In this document: positions 34,991 through 47,618 of the stretch, piece after piece
Numbering within the stretch: position 1 is the stretch's first letter
Layout: every line of letters begins with the position of its first letter
Source: Glossina fuscipes
Lineage: Eukaryota > Arthropoda > Insecta > Diptera > Glossinidae
Direction of reading: 5' to 3'
Assembly (NCBI RefSeq): GCF_014805625.2
Contig: NW_023998493.1
Span: 1,908,082 to 1,972,081 of the forward strand
Length of the DNA stretch: 64,000 nt
Notes under the pieces: model-generated
Told to the model about the DNA's origin: nothing
Database searches by the model: none
What the model saw: only the letters and a program-made list of their open reading frames with translations
Made by a program: the position numbers and the translations under genes

Positions 34991-37900
34991 ATATGCCAAC
35001 CGACTGAAAACTAATTGCTGTTTAATTCAGGTGATTTTCCGCTTGCGTGTTCCTCGCCAATCCTCGTCTGGTTTTATGCATTTATTTCCTCGAGTTCCAC
35101 TATTTCCTCGTAATCCATTATTTTGAGACCATTTTGAATAAATACTTAACGTTTAACAAAATTGTCTGTACCAGCAATAAAAAAACTGCAAGTGGAAAAT
35201 AGTCAACTTGTCCCATGATGAAAATTTCATTTAAGCTTAAGGAAAGAAGGGTTTTAATGGGTCTTTCGCTGAAAGCGACAGTTTTCAAAATTGTAATTTT
35301 CAGTTCCAAATATGTTTACTTTTGGTGCTTCCAGGTGGGTAAATATCTAATATAATTTGCTTCATCATCCAGCGACTCACTATTCTCGATCGTTTAGAAA
35401 TCGTTAAAAAAAGACGGCAGTTCACCTTTGGATGCTTATCGCTTGTTCGCCAGAGAATTAGGCTCCATCATTGTTTCTCTATTCAGGCCTGGCATGGAGG
35501 TTTTTTCAGGCGGTTAAAGCGTCAGATTTGGAATATTTGCAGACGAACAATCAGACTAACGACAGAGTGGTGAACAATTGGACATATCGTGCGCATATTA
35601 TGCTCTAAAGATAACAGCAGCTTCAAAATAAAGCACATTTTACTTTGATAGGTTGAGTAGTTTGGTTTTCAAAATAAAAAAATTATCTCTTAACGACTAT
35701 CACTCTTAACGAAAGACCCTTTAGTTTCCGAATAGCGTGAGCCTTTCTGTTGCTCTGGAGGTTATCAAAAGTCTAACCTTCATGGACTCATACTCATAAC
35801 ATTATCCTTAAAGATTAAATGATAGATAAACATTTATGAAGAAGCTAGATAAACGTATATGAAGTTTAGTTGGATATACTTAAGAAAGTTTTGGTTCAAT
35901 TTGTAAAAAGGTTATAGTCCTAAAAGAATCGAAGGAGGAAACTCGGTTTTATTTAAAGTCTCAAAACGGTTGCGAATTCCGAGTAAACGAAAATGTGGAC
36001 AATTTAACATTTGATGTATAAGCATACCGCTCGGCCCATGATTTCTTAAAATGGATACTACTTATACAAAATCAATCAGAAAAGAACAATCCCGGAACTT
36101 ATGCGTCAGCGTAAGTCAAACTGCATGCTACTAATGCGTAGTTTATGAAGTTGTTACATATTTGCCAACCTATCAAGGACTGCTCTTCCTATCATTCCGA
36201 TTCGCACAATCGACCACGGCTACTAAGGGCCTTCGTTGGAATAGTAGTTCTCTACTACTGAGTGGTTTTCCTATTTGCTCCACATATTCCCCGCAATTCA
36301 AACGTACACGGACATTACTTTCTTTACATTTTCTCCGTTACCTGGCTTTCTTTCTGAATCACGTAGATGTACAAGAAACATTCACTCTCTATCAATATAG
36401 GGACTGATAAGACCCTTAATGACGTATCTTCATTGCAAAAATGTAACGCTATTGAGAAAGCGTAGCTTCTCCATAAAGTACAACTATTACATCTAGCATC
36501 GAGAGGTCATAAGCTATATTCATCTCGCGAAAGAAATGGAAATGTGTGAAAATTGGTTGAAATATTTAAGGGAAGAAAAAGAGCAACTTTTTTCTGGCAC
36601 TTACAGAACATATAAAAAATGTTTGTAGAAATATGTCTTCGTCGACATATTTCGATTGCTTTCGTATCTTAAATGTTTTTCTTATTCTCATATTTAAAGC
36701 AATATGCTCTGAATAATAAAATGGTACAAATCCATTGAACATTAAAAAAAAGAAAAACAAATCGCGCTGCGATGTTGTGGTAGCCCCGGAACAAAATCCC
36801 TCAAGCGAGTGTACCGTAGACAATTTCTTTAAATCATATTATTTATTTATTTCCTTTTAATTGTTTTATTCACGCGTAAAGAAAAGGAATGATTCTCGTG
36901 CTGCAAAACAACTATTTACTTAACCCTACGCATCGAAATGCACACGCAAATTAATGCGGCAGAGACCCTGCAAAGCGTATATATTCGTAATCAATATCCA
37001 ATTACAAATAGAGTTAGATGTGTGTGTTCATGCGTGTGCTAGTTCGTGGTAGACCATCTCCCGGTTTTACAAATTAATATGCTTACTGTAAGTTAGGTAA
37101 AGGCACTGCAAATGCTTGCGTACAGGTGGGCAAAATCAGCCATAAACCAAAACCTTTGGTTTTTTGGGCTTCTTTTACTAGCCTTGTACTGCGAAGATAT
37201 AACGTTCCTGCGGTTCAGGATCGCCCACAAAATACCGTAACGGTACAAAAACTAAAAAATTCCACCGTTTGTCCACCAATGTAACGAAATTTAATATTTC
37301 CTCTTTTCCTTGAGTTCTTTTTCAAAAACGAATATAATGTTTTTGTGCGTTTTTGTTATTACTTCATCAGAGTAGTTACGAAGGGATTGAATTATGAGAT
37401 ATTTTGCTTTCAACACTTTTTTTCATGTGCATTTGCGAATCATGTTTCCACATAATTGTATAAAATGAAAGAAAAAGAAACCGTTATAAAGCATCACATC
37501 AAACAGGTTGTGGCAATTGCAGAGAATGATTAACTTGCAAGAACTATTATAAATTATTCAGAACTTATCTGTTACAAAGTGCAAACTTATAATTGAGTTT
37601 CTCTTTCAATAAGTTTTCCCGGATAGCGCACATATTTGCAGATAAATATTTGCATTTCATTACGTCTTCAATTTGCATAAATTTCTTTGATTAAATAATA
37701 GCTGCAAAAGCAATTTTTTCCAACACATATTCTTATGTTTGTTCAAGAAGTTTGAAAAAAAATTTTTTTTTTTTTTTGGTTTTCCTTATGATATAATTTC
37801 AGTTCGATGGAGACCGTCCTGTAGTGGCTTTATTATTTTCCTTTTTCTTTTGTGTTATATGAGATGAGAGCACATTAAATCTTTCATTCTTTTTATAGCA

Positions 37901-38528
37901 ATCTATATGAAGCGCGTTAGCAGGATTTTTCTTTTTATAACGAAATTCATATTTGTTAGAATTTGTCGTATATCAAGAAGAGAAAACTCTGAAAGCGAAC
38001 AATTTATCGAATCGAGTACCGATATACCGCAAAGAAAGTGAGAGACTTGAAGACATCGAAGAAGAGAAGAGTACAATAATGTAGCGCGCTGAGACATGAC
38101 CCTGTTACCTGATTAAACTAAGTGCTTGGGTGCTGAACAACATGCTCACGGATGTTTTTTTAAAACCTAATTCAAATATTTTACATTTAGCAGCGGACCC
38201 GCGTTTAGATAAACAGCGAAATCACTGAGAATAAAAAAATTTCGAAAGAAAATCATCTCGACCACAACACTGCGTGTAACATAATATCATAAACGATTAG
38301 TGTCAAAATTAATTACTAAAAAGATGTGAAAATGGTGCATTAACAAATTTTTAAGGTATATATGGACTATCGTGTCTATGTCAACTGAGTACAGTACCCT
38401 GGAGACAAATCTGTCCGTTACATATTAATAAGCTGTTGTTTTCAAGAACTAGGCATGGTGTTCAATCACATAGGCTGCCGTCAAGCAAGCGAAATTGCAG
38501 ACTCATTACGAAGTAAGTATAAGCAATA
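34991..38528. other. Intergenic DNA, nothing recognised
   Basis: Frames at 35118 (63 codons), 36162 (81), 36566 (85) and 37903 (64) have no recognisable similarity. T/A homopolymers occur near 37755-37780. No assignable repeat. Confidence 0.4.
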
Positions 38529-38825
38529 AAGTCGGCCATGAGCCATCATTAAACACCCTACATCACCCAATAGATATTCATGCAGCTCATTTTCAAAATT
38601 AGGCATTGTGTGTGAAGTGCTACAAAAAGTCGTCCGATCCGAGCTATTTTCAATAGAGTTCAGCCTTGTACCAAATTTCATTAAAGTACCTCGATTGTAG
38701 ATTCCTGAACAAAAGAATACAAGACGGCCAGATGAACAGACTAGATCAGTAAACGGTCGGTCTATCTCAGCTTCTCCTGCGTGTTGTATATATCCGCTCA
38801 AACTCAATACACTCCACTCCACAAG
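38529..38825 (+). repeat. Interspersed repeat family B copy
   Basis: GTCGGCCATGAGCCATCATTAAACACCCTACATCACCC at the start, then a TTCAATAGAGTTCAGCCTTGTACCAAATTTCATTAAAGTACCTC block and CTCAAACTCAATACACTCCACTCC at the end parallel the other B copies. A 113-codon minus frame inside is a by-product. Confidence 0.5.
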
Positions 38826-40770
38826 CGGCTTCGGTTATGTTAAAATGCCAACCCAACGGATAACAGATAACGGATAACTCTATTGAAATGAACAACTAAT
38901 AAATAATTATTGATGTTCTAACGAAAATTGAAAATATAGGCATACGGATGCCTCTCTGGTGTTTAAAAACGCACAGTTCCCCCAATAAACACATTATTTA
39001 TATGTCCACAATTATTGAAGGGCGCTTAAGTAAAATACTATTCCAATATATTCCGCGAATAGTGCGTATCGAAGCTTCATCTTTTTTTTTTTTTTAACAT
39101 AAACAGTTCGCTGTTCGCTTTATTTATTTTATTCATTTGTTTGGTTTAATATGTTTATCTCCCATACGTAGAGATTCAGTTCTTAAGCATTTCATATGAA
39201 AAGCAAAAAAGAAAAAACATTTTTTTGTAGTTCTTTTACCCCAGGCACTATAATGTACATATTTTTTCTGTGATAAAATATTGCCAAATATATCTGAGCC
39301 ATCACATTACAAGGCATCACCAACCAGCTTTATGTCTGTTTACTATTTCAGAAGATTTAACAAAATTTAGGACACTTTGTTTGTTGGTTTAGTGCACTTG
39401 GTTTTCCTTCTTTTCTCTTGGCATTTTCTTTTTTATTTATTTATTTATTTATTTTTTTTTTTCGTTCTATTTAGTTTCTTGTTTACTTCTCTTGGTATTA
39501 TTTATTGTTACACATTTTTCCAGTCAAATGAACACAATCCGTTTCACTGACACTTGTACGATGATAAATAAATGCGATATAAAATATTCTACAAATGGCA
39601 TAAAACACTCCTTATCGTTTTTACCAAGAAGCATTATTATATAATATTGTATGATATATAGTATAACAGTTTCTATTATACTACAAAAGTAAAGAGGCAA
39701 CGATGATCTTTTTAAATTAAATTTTTTTTTCTTTACAGCACCTTTGGGCTTTATCTTCTTATCTTTTTATTTTCTATTGAAACATGAAGATTCTCCTGTC
39801 AGATCAGATCTAATAATGTTTGATAATTTCGGAAACTATGCTTAAACGAGTAAAGGAAGTTTGAATTTCATTTGTATGTTGAAGATTATTTTTTTGATAA
39901 TTGAAAATTTGAAAAACAAATAAAGCAAATCAATCAAGTAGTCCTTTTTAAAAAATGTTTATTTAGAGCCTGAATGCATTCTAATGAGAGGCAAAAACTT
40001 CGTCAAAAAGCGATTGAATAATCACTAATTTGATGATGCTGTTACTTCATTTCATCATAAGACCGCCTGTCTTCGTCTGTCGAAGAGTAAAGAAGTCAAC
40101 TCTCTACACATCCATTTAAGTGTTTCGTGGAATCTCTGACTTCACCTTCTAATAGACAATCTTATTTGTTTAATTTTTCATGTCGTTGTTGATGTAGAGA
40201 AATTAGCGAATAGTAATATACTAAGCGATCTTTCGAAGTTCATAATTATAATTAAATTAAAGATTGCGATTCCTTTCTAATCAAATATTATTGAATTACT
40301 ATTAACAACTTCGGTCATCAATGATATCTTATATAAATATTTTCAAGTACTTTTCAGCCAAGTTAGTTTAGAAAACAAATTCGAAAACACTTTTGCTTGC
40401 ACCTTGGGAGTCATTGATTTCTTTACCATTCGGCTAGAACTGTTTAAAGTGGCTGTTACCGGAGATGCAATATCTTTTTTTTTTTTCTTTGTTTGCCCCA
40501 CAAAACATTGTAAGATGAAGTATGCTAGGATTATCGATCAGTTTGCAGCAATCAAAAATTTGCGAACATCAAAAACCTCACAAAGGTACTCTTCATAATA
40601 TGTATTGTATGTATTGTATGTATGTATTCTTGACGATCCAAAGAAAAACATAAGCCAAGTTCATCTATCACAATTGTTGTTCATTGCACTCTAATTTTTA
40701 TCATAATAATTTTATTATTATTAATTTGGTCAGAGAGTTAAATTCTAAGATTAAAGACTTAAAGCACTAG
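38826..40770. other. Intergenic DNA with T-rich and TTTA-type runs
   Basis: 39431-39452 is a TTTA tetranucleotide run. The region 39080-39780 is T-rich. No gene recognised. Confidence 0.45.
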
Positions 40771-40774
40771 CATC

Positions 40775-40875
40775 TAATTTATTGAAAATTCTACCGCACT
40801 TGAGATTTGAAGTCACGACCACTAAGTTGTTAAGCGAGACCATAGGTAAAGGCTCGGCCAGTCAGGCGGATATAT
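40775..40875 (-). repeat. tRNA-like SINE head or tRNA pseudogene
   Basis: On the minus strand: TGACTGGCCGAGCC (A-box-like) followed 40 bp later by CTTCAAATCTCAAGTGCGGTAG, which matches GTTCAAATCTCGAGTGCAGTAG of the SINE at 59090. No SINE body follows, so this is a truncated SINE or a Ser/Leu-type tRNA-derived pseudogene. No cloverleaf could be closed. Confidence 0.45.
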
Positions 40876-42319
40876 AATAATTTTAAAATATCATTTATTA
40901 TATTAGTTAACATTTTACTATATTCAATTGCTTCTTGATTTTTTTTTTTTTTTTTTGTATTTTCAATATTTAAAATTTTACATAAGTTTTTTATTTAAAA
41001 TTATTCTGGTTTTTTATTTTCAACAAACAGATTGTGCGTTTGATTTTGAAGTATAAAAAGAACATATGCTTGTAAAACAGTGCAAGCACACAAACAAAAA
41101 ATGTCCATCACTTTCATTATCCCGTAGAGTGTATACAATTATCGCATAAATATTTTAGAAACGTACATGTTTTTCCACTTATCACATAAGTACGTCGTCG
41201 TTTAATTGTTTTATTTAACCTATTCAAAGGTCCTTGTGTGGCATCGTTTGTACATAAATGCAAGCGCATCCATACACGCGTAGGCTTATGCATATGAATT
41301 TACAGCTTCGTAGTTTTATTCCATCATCGTCGTCATGATCCCTTTGGTAAACATTTGCTTTGTTTCACTCTTTGGCATTTAAACGAGTCGCATGTTTATG
41401 GGAGTGTGATGACACCTAACTTTTTTCTTTTTTTTTTTTTAATACGTTAATCCACAACAGAGTAATTTGTGTAATTTTTAATTACATGACATGCACATAT
41501 AGGCGAATTCAAATATGCCGAGCAGATCTTTTTATATATGCAAAGCAGACACTACTATATGGCTATTGGCGTATGTATTAACCATGTAAGGCTTTGCGTT
41601 ACCGCTTTGTAAGAATTCGCGTGTGTTATACCGAACGATGCAAACCTTAAACTGATACTGTAACTGTTTTGTTAGCGTTAAACATTGCGCACTTTGGAAT
41701 CATTTCCATAGAAAAAAAATTGGAATTCATACATAGCTATCTCGATTTATACGGGACGATTATTCGCTTTTGCTTAGAGCAGACGTAACCGAATGCATCG
41801 TAATGTGTTCCAATTTCGGAATTTACATCTTTTAAGCATCATCATCATCATCGGTATCTACGATGTTCTATTCTTGTTTTCTCATTTCTTCTGTTCCGCT
41901 TTACTTACTATTCCTGAGAGATATCTCTGCAGAGTTATATATTTAACAGCTCAGAGATTTTTGTGCTATTTATGAAGCGAAACTCCTAAGCACGTGTTCT
42001 TGTAAAGCGCATGACTGTTCACATTCTCATTCTCCTAATTACATAGGCATTAAATTACGTTACAAACTATGCGAATATATTTTTCATTATTCGCATTTCG
42101 GTTATATGGTCTCACGGACAAATCAAAGAGTTTGTTTTATCCTGATTGTTGGACGAAGTTCAGCTCTCGCAAGTAATTCAAGAAATTTAATTGCAATTTT
42201 CGTTCAAGCTTTAATATGAAATCAGTCTTTTTTGCTAAGCAAATGTTTAAAGCACAAACATGCCACGAAATTTTCATTAAAGTTTATTTTTTTTTTTTTA
42301 AAGACAGATTGCCTTCAAA
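40876..42319. other. Intergenic DNA, nothing recognised
   Basis: T-rich and A-rich runs (40938-40955, 41425-41440). Frame 41793 (60 codons) not supported. Confidence 0.4.
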
Positions 42320-42612
42320 ATTCCATGCAACACCCAGAAGGGCTTTAGATTAACCCACACTTTAGTATGCCGATCGATTCAGTGTTACTTTCTGAATTAC
42401 TTTAAGCTAGTAAGCGCGCGCTCTACGGGTCGTGTTTGCTTTTGTTCAACCTACAGATGGAAATTTTTGCGATATTGTGATGAAATTTGGTACACCGGTG
42501 CATTTTCGTCCAAGGACGTTCGCTATTGAAAATGTGTGGGATCGGATCACTTTTTCGAATACCGGTACGGTGCTGTAGGCTATTTAATGGTGGACGGCGT
42601 CCCATTGTAGTG
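42320..42612 (+). repeat. Interspersed repeat family C, copy 2
   Basis: ACACCCAGAAGGGCTTTAGA, GATCGATTCAGTGTTACTTTC, TTCAACCTACAGATGG, GATGAAATTTGGTACACCGG, TCCAAGGACGTTCGCTATTG and GGATCGGATCACTTTTTCG in this order; the first four blocks are shared with 5330-5610. A 60-codon minus frame here is a by-product. Confidence 0.5.
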
Positions 42613-43480
42613 TTATTACTTGTTAAAACTGTAAAACTTTTTTTTTAATTAGAGTACAACTTTTTTTCAATGTGTTTACAGCTACCTTTTAGTTACGATA
42701 AATACACTTCTTGCAACATTTGAAAAAATTCAAATTCAAAATTCGCAGCGATGCTATAAGTCGGCTGATAAGACAGAGGATAAGAAAACATATGTACACT
42801 CGAAGGTGTTAATAATGATTCGAGTTTCATTTGCTTCTATCCGGATGGAAGATCTAAATCGTAGAGAATTTGCTTGTATAATCGTGACGAACTTTAAAAT
42901 TACAGGACAAACCCTGCCATCGCACTTTTATAAATTGCGGCTGCAGGGTTCAGAGCGTTTGTAAAAAAGTTCAGGACGGATTGAAGAATAAATACTTTTT
43001 GCATTTACAATAATATTCTTAGTAATAATTTAGAAATTGCGGTTTGGGGATTAAACCCAAAGCTAGCAGAATAAGGCTTTTTTTAAGGAGGGCAGTAAAA
43101 AGAGCGTTTACAAGCAAATTTTATTTTAGAAGACAAACACTTTTCTACGAACTCGATATGTAACGAAGCGAGAGACAGGAGATTAGTTACCTATACTAAT
43201 AGTTCAGATGCGTCCAAAAACCGGACAAACGGAAATAAGAGAATTTGTTTATATAATTGTAAAAATGGAAGAAGAAGAATACTGTAAAGAATTGAAATGA
43301 CGATAAACTTACGAACAAGATATGCGTATGCAAACCTATAACAAACGTCTAGTTTGTCGCATTAACGCGCGCAAATTTAAAAACAAAAAACGGGTATATG
43401 TTAAATCGAAATTGTGAAGAAATGGAAAAGCTGTTGTAGTTATGCCTTACAGCATTTTTTATATTTGTAGCCTAGTAATG
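42613..43480. other. Intergenic DNA, nothing recognised
   Basis: No gene or assignable repeat seen on either strand. Confidence 0.4.
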
Positions 43481-43524
43481 AAAAAAGAGTAACTTCTTAT
43501 TGCATTATTGTTTTGCAAAGCATT

Positions 43525-44141
43525 CTACTTTATTTATCTATCATTCTTCTTATTGATCTACAAACTTTCGCAAATGTTCAAAGCATTTGTCATAACGTTT
43601 TCCCCATTCCGCTTAAGTTACCGCCAGAGCATGGTTTTGGAAAATAGCGACGGTTTCTTCCGGCGACGAACACGCACGCGCACGCAATTTTTTCTTGATG
43701 CTCGCTGACAAAAAATAGTTATTAGGTACCAAATGAAGTCTGTACGGCGGACAACCAACTAATCCGATTTTTTGAGTGTTTAAATAATTGGGTGTTAGAA
43801 GAGACACTTATGAGGTCGCATTGTCGAAAATTGTTTCGACGGCGTTTGTTTGTTTTACTTATTTCATCAAAGACTTGTGGCACGCAAATGATTGCGCGTC
43901 TTTGAGAATTGATCGCTTTACGTTCCTCTAAAGGCGTTGTTACTATATTATCTGTTTTATTTGATAAACAGGCCACCATTTGGTTCAAAGTAAGCGACCG
44001 TTTGTTCTGGAAACAACCATCAAACCGAATGCTTTCGACTTTCCTGGTCATACGCATAGATCGTCTTTCGTCACCTGTTACGGTCTTACGTGCGCCTTTT
44101 GAAACGCCGCCATTGTGTTTCTTAAGCATTTTTTGCACCAT
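43525..44141 (-). pseudogene. Mariner-type transposase relic, catalytic domain
   Basis: The frame 44141-43722 carries KTVTGDE with the first catalytic Asp, then QMVACLSNKTDNIVTTPLEE and PQVFDEISKTNKRRR, which match mariner transposases in order. After RRR a frameshift moves the match to another frame: IFDNATS (second Asp kept), LNTQKIGLVGCPPYRLHLVPNN, SIKKKLRARACSSPEETVA, then a stop and AEWGKRYDKCFEHLRKFVDQ. In the PPYSPDLAP-type block the third catalytic Asp is replaced by His (codon 43735-43733). At least one frameshift and two stops make it inactive. Neither N-terminus nor terminal inverted repeats were found. Confidence 0.8.
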
Positions 44142-45037
44142 TCTGTACGAGCATATTTTAAAAGTTTGTAAAATTTTGGGAAATCAAAAAAAAAAACCTG
44201 TTGCACGGTTAAGTGATCATATTATATATTATGCATTTTAATGGAACTAATCTGTAAGCTTGTCTCAATCGCTGAGTATGTTGGGTGCTAACATTGCATT
44301 TTGCACGGCGTCCACGTTTCCTGGTATACATAGTGTTACCAAGGCAAGAAATATATGTAGTGACCTTCGTATTATATATCTCGATCATTAGTACGAAATC
44401 GACATTTGTTCAGTTATGACTTTCGAAGTTTCCGACTCCTTATGAATTCCTTTTTCGAAAAGAGCCACTTTATAATAAACGCAATGGTTTCTGATATGCT
44501 TATGACCAAGACTATCATGCAGTGGCATTGCTGAGTTGATGGACTACTATTCGAAATGCTTTCGCAGTCAAACGGTACATAAGTGAGATTTATCGAATAA
44601 AAGGATGGACAAGGTAATTTCCATAGGTTGGCAGAGCTCAAAATTGTTATAGTCTGATTAAAAGAATTTCTTTAATACGTACGTCCTAAAATCTTCAACT
44701 TGTACCAGACGGTCACGTATTTGCAAAATTTGGAAAGCAAACAATATATACAAAATTAGATTTCAGAAAACTTGGAGCCCCTCTAATTGTGTACTTAGAA
44801 GAAAAGATATATAAAGTGTACTTCTCTGGCGCAAGCAAAATAATGGAAAATTGAATTTCAGCAAAAAAACGATAAAACAAAGACAATGATCTCTTATTTG
44901 AAGTTTAACGACATGTTTTCGCCCTAGAGTGTGAATAAGTCCGGCGAAATCAGAATTTATTGCAAACTATTTGCTTTTCGCAAAGTAGATAACAATTCTA
45001 CTTTTATATTACATATCTATGTACATAAATAATACAA

Positions 45038-45068
<31 letters not shown>

Positions 45069-45597
45069 ATATAAATATATATAATATAAATACACAATTA
45101 CTCCGCATGGATAACACAGTTGCACGCAAAACTTTACTTGAGTGACAACCATTCTGGTTTATTCATTTTGCTTTCTTTAGTTCTTACTAATTAACCTTTG
45201 CTAATGTAATTGAGTAACAAAGCCTGTTACTCTGACTTGGTAATTGTGTCCACGATAACGTGAACAACCAATTGCAATTCAATTCAGTCTCTTACTTCTT
45301 AGATAATTTTTGCTAGTGTAGTGAGTAACCGAGGCCGGGATAAAGACCGGGACTTTTTTACACAAGCGCACGTATAATTTGAACTGTTAATTGGGCCCAG
45401 GACAGCGCGACGTGCAAAACTTTGGGAGGATTTCTAAAATGTACATTATTGCTAGCCAGCACCAGTAAAGCACGCGCCTATACTAATACGACCTTGCCGT
45501 ATCAACATTCCTCGCGGTCTAAAAATTATGAGTTCTCATTTTTTTTTTATATCTTCAGCACCACGAAAATATAAGTAATTGCAGGGATAATTCCAGG
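44142..45597. other. Intergenic DNA with AT microsatellite and a diverged duplication
   Basis: 45038-45063 is an AT dinucleotide run. 45170-45280 and 45290-45410 look like two diverged copies of one ~120 bp sequence (TTGCTAATGTAATTGAGTAAC / TTGCTAGTGTAGTGAGTAAC; TAATTGTGTCCACGATAACG / TAATTGGGCCCAGGACAGCG). No gene. Confidence 0.45.
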
Positions 45598-46251
45598 TGT
45601 TCTTTGCAAGAAAAATTATTGTTTAAGAACACCTTTCATTTGCTGTTGGATGCGGTTGCTGTTAGTTCAGCAATGTAGATTTTCTTTTAGAATTGCTCAA
45701 AAGAATAATTAAATAGAAAATAAAACACGTGCGTGGTAGAGAAAAGAAACCAGCAAGGCAAGCGTATGATGCGTGACGGTTTTTTTGCCCGAAACCATTA
45801 AAATTGCCGTAAAGCACTGTTCTAGATACCGTTCCGAAGAATTAACGAAAATTATTGCTCTAGACACCGTTTTGCCAAATTACCGTAAGCTATTGTTCTA
45901 GATGCCGTTTTGAAGAATCTACTAAATGTTTAATCGGCAATGATCGGATATATTGTTCAGCGTACAGTCGCTTCAGTTTGCTCAAGGAATTTATACTTCA
46001 GATCGAAGCGTAATCCGCTTTGCAGGAAACAGACAATCACCAAAGTTCTGAAATAGCAATAGGGAATATTCCTCAGACCGAAGGATGATTGACAGTCCAT
46101 TTTGCAGGAAGTAGCCAATCGTTAAAGTACTGAAGCATAATATGTGTTACTTACCTTTCTGCTTGATTGTCGCTATACAATAAAAGAATGATCTTTCGTC
46201 GCGTGCTGCTTTTAAATCTGTCGACTCATCACACTTGCTATTCCGCTAACA
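45598..46251. mobile_element. Probable solo LTR with 4 bp target duplication and internal tandem repeats
   Basis: Starts TGTTCTTTGC and ends GCTAACA, so the ends are TGTT...AACA, and CAGG flanks both sides (45594-45597 and 46252-46255). ACAATAAAAG near 46186 would be the polyadenylation signal if it reads plus. Inside are three 38 bp tandem units (45804-45917) and a two-copy ~77 bp repeat (45986-46140), common in LTR U3 regions. No internal retroviral-type coding region is next to it, so it is best seen as a solo LTR of a Gypsy- or BEL-like element. Assignment is structural only. Confidence 0.6.
45804..45917. repeat. Three tandem 38 bp units
   Basis: Units 45804-45841, 45842-45879 and 45880-45917, each of the form TTRMCGWAARNWMTTGYTCTAGAYRCCGTT followed by a CCGAAGAA/TGCCAAA/TGAAGAA-type end. 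All three are exactly 38 bp long with substitutions only. Confidence 0.85.
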
Positions 46252-46889
46252 CAGGTCTAAGAGAGAAATGACAGTTGGTGTTGTCAAAGAGATTTAGAAA
46301 AATTTCCATGACGCCAGCAACACAAACCGGTCCTTAATACCTAAAGCGTTCTGTACGTGTATGTATAACGGGTTTATTGTTTAATAAGCAAATATGGAGA
46401 CAGACCTTAATAATCCTAGCATGTGAATATAGATAATATGAACATGTGAATAATAGATAATTTGTAAGATGAATATAGGAAGGAATCAATATGTATAAAT
46501 ATGATATATGAAACAATATGTGAGTATATATATATGATGTATATGAGAACGTTAGTAACAAATATTGAAAGTAGACTGATATTTATATGAGGTATGTAAG
46601 CATAAGTAAGTATAAGTACATACAATTAAATGCTGTGAGGTGAGTTTAAAGCGCATATAAAAAGAAATTCAATCAAGTATATACAAATCTAAGTAAAAGT
46701 AAGAGTAAAAGTAAATATTATAGTTTAATAAGTAAGCAGTCGCTTGCTTACAATGCAAAGTGTTCTAAACAATTAGAAACGGGTAACATTTAGTTTTAAT
46801 GTTTAGCTACCCTTTTCCGTTTATTAAATAATAGGAACTAAGTAAATCCAACCACACACAATAACTCTACACTCCTTATAGTGCCATTA
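46252..46889. other. AT-rich intergenic DNA
   Basis: 46420-46640 is made of loose ATATGA/GAATATA simple sequence; 46680-46720 has AAGTAAAAGTAAGAG-type short repeats. The minus frames here (75 and 69 codons) are simple-sequence artefacts. Confidence 0.5.
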
Positions 46890-47618
46890 AGAAACTTATA
46901 TTCAGCGGGAGCCGAATTTCGCACACCCACCACTATGCTTTTCGCGTTCTACTCTCCAAGTTCTTTTATTTGATACTCACATCGCTGGTATTATTAAGAG
47001 AAAATTAACCCATCATGTTGCGGTGTTTACCATACTCTTTTTAGAATTAAACCATTTTTGGACAGATAATATATTTTCATTTAAGGAATGTACGAAATAG
47101 TTTTAAGCATCCCGTCTTGTTTGCGTTGTGATAAATAAGCAGAAAATCAGAAAATGTGAATAAAATAAAATTTTATTAATTGTAACTTTGTATGGGCATG
47201 GCTGATTTTTTCCATTTTTGCAGGTAAAGAGGAAAATTTCAGGTCTAAAACGTTTATTAGTAACGAACAAAAACACAACACAAACTTTTGCTAAGAAAAA
47301 CGGAGTTGCGTTCATTTTATGGTCTAGCGCAGGCTTCCGCTGTGACTAATTCAGCCCATTTCCAATACCAATCTGAGTGCAATGTTTATACCGAATTTGA
47401 AGTCCAAATCTTCATTTTTCGACCAGAGGAGTGCCAACAACAACCGCCACACAGACACACGGACGGACATACATGGCTAAATAAATCCAGAATTTCACGG
47501 TGATCAAGGATACATATACTTTATAGGGTCTCCGAAGCTTTTTTTTTGGTGTTACATCCACTATGAAAAAGAAACAGAATGAGTATAATTCTATCTTTGA
47601 GTGGTGGGTATACAAATG
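46890..47618 (+). repeat. Interspersed repeat family A copy
   Basis: ACTTATATTCAGCGGGAGCCGAATTTCG then CACACCCACCAC (46922-46933) at the start and GTGGTGGGTATAC (47601-47613) at the end form subterminal inverted repeats. TTTTATTTGATACTCACATCGCTGGTATT is shared with 12413 and 24470, and CCCATTTCCAATACCAATCTG, CGACCAGAGGAGTG, CACACGGACGGACATAC and CTTTATAGGGTCTCCGAAGC with the longer copies. This copy contains both sets of blocks, linking the short and long variants. Confidence 0.65.

Noticed and set aside
38481..38822. 113-codon minus frame
   Set aside because: It coincides with a family B repeat copy and has no protein-like features.
40798..40873. Functional tRNA gene on the minus strand
   Set aside because: A- and B-box-like motifs are present but no acceptor stem or anticodon arm pairs, and the B-box part matches the SINE.
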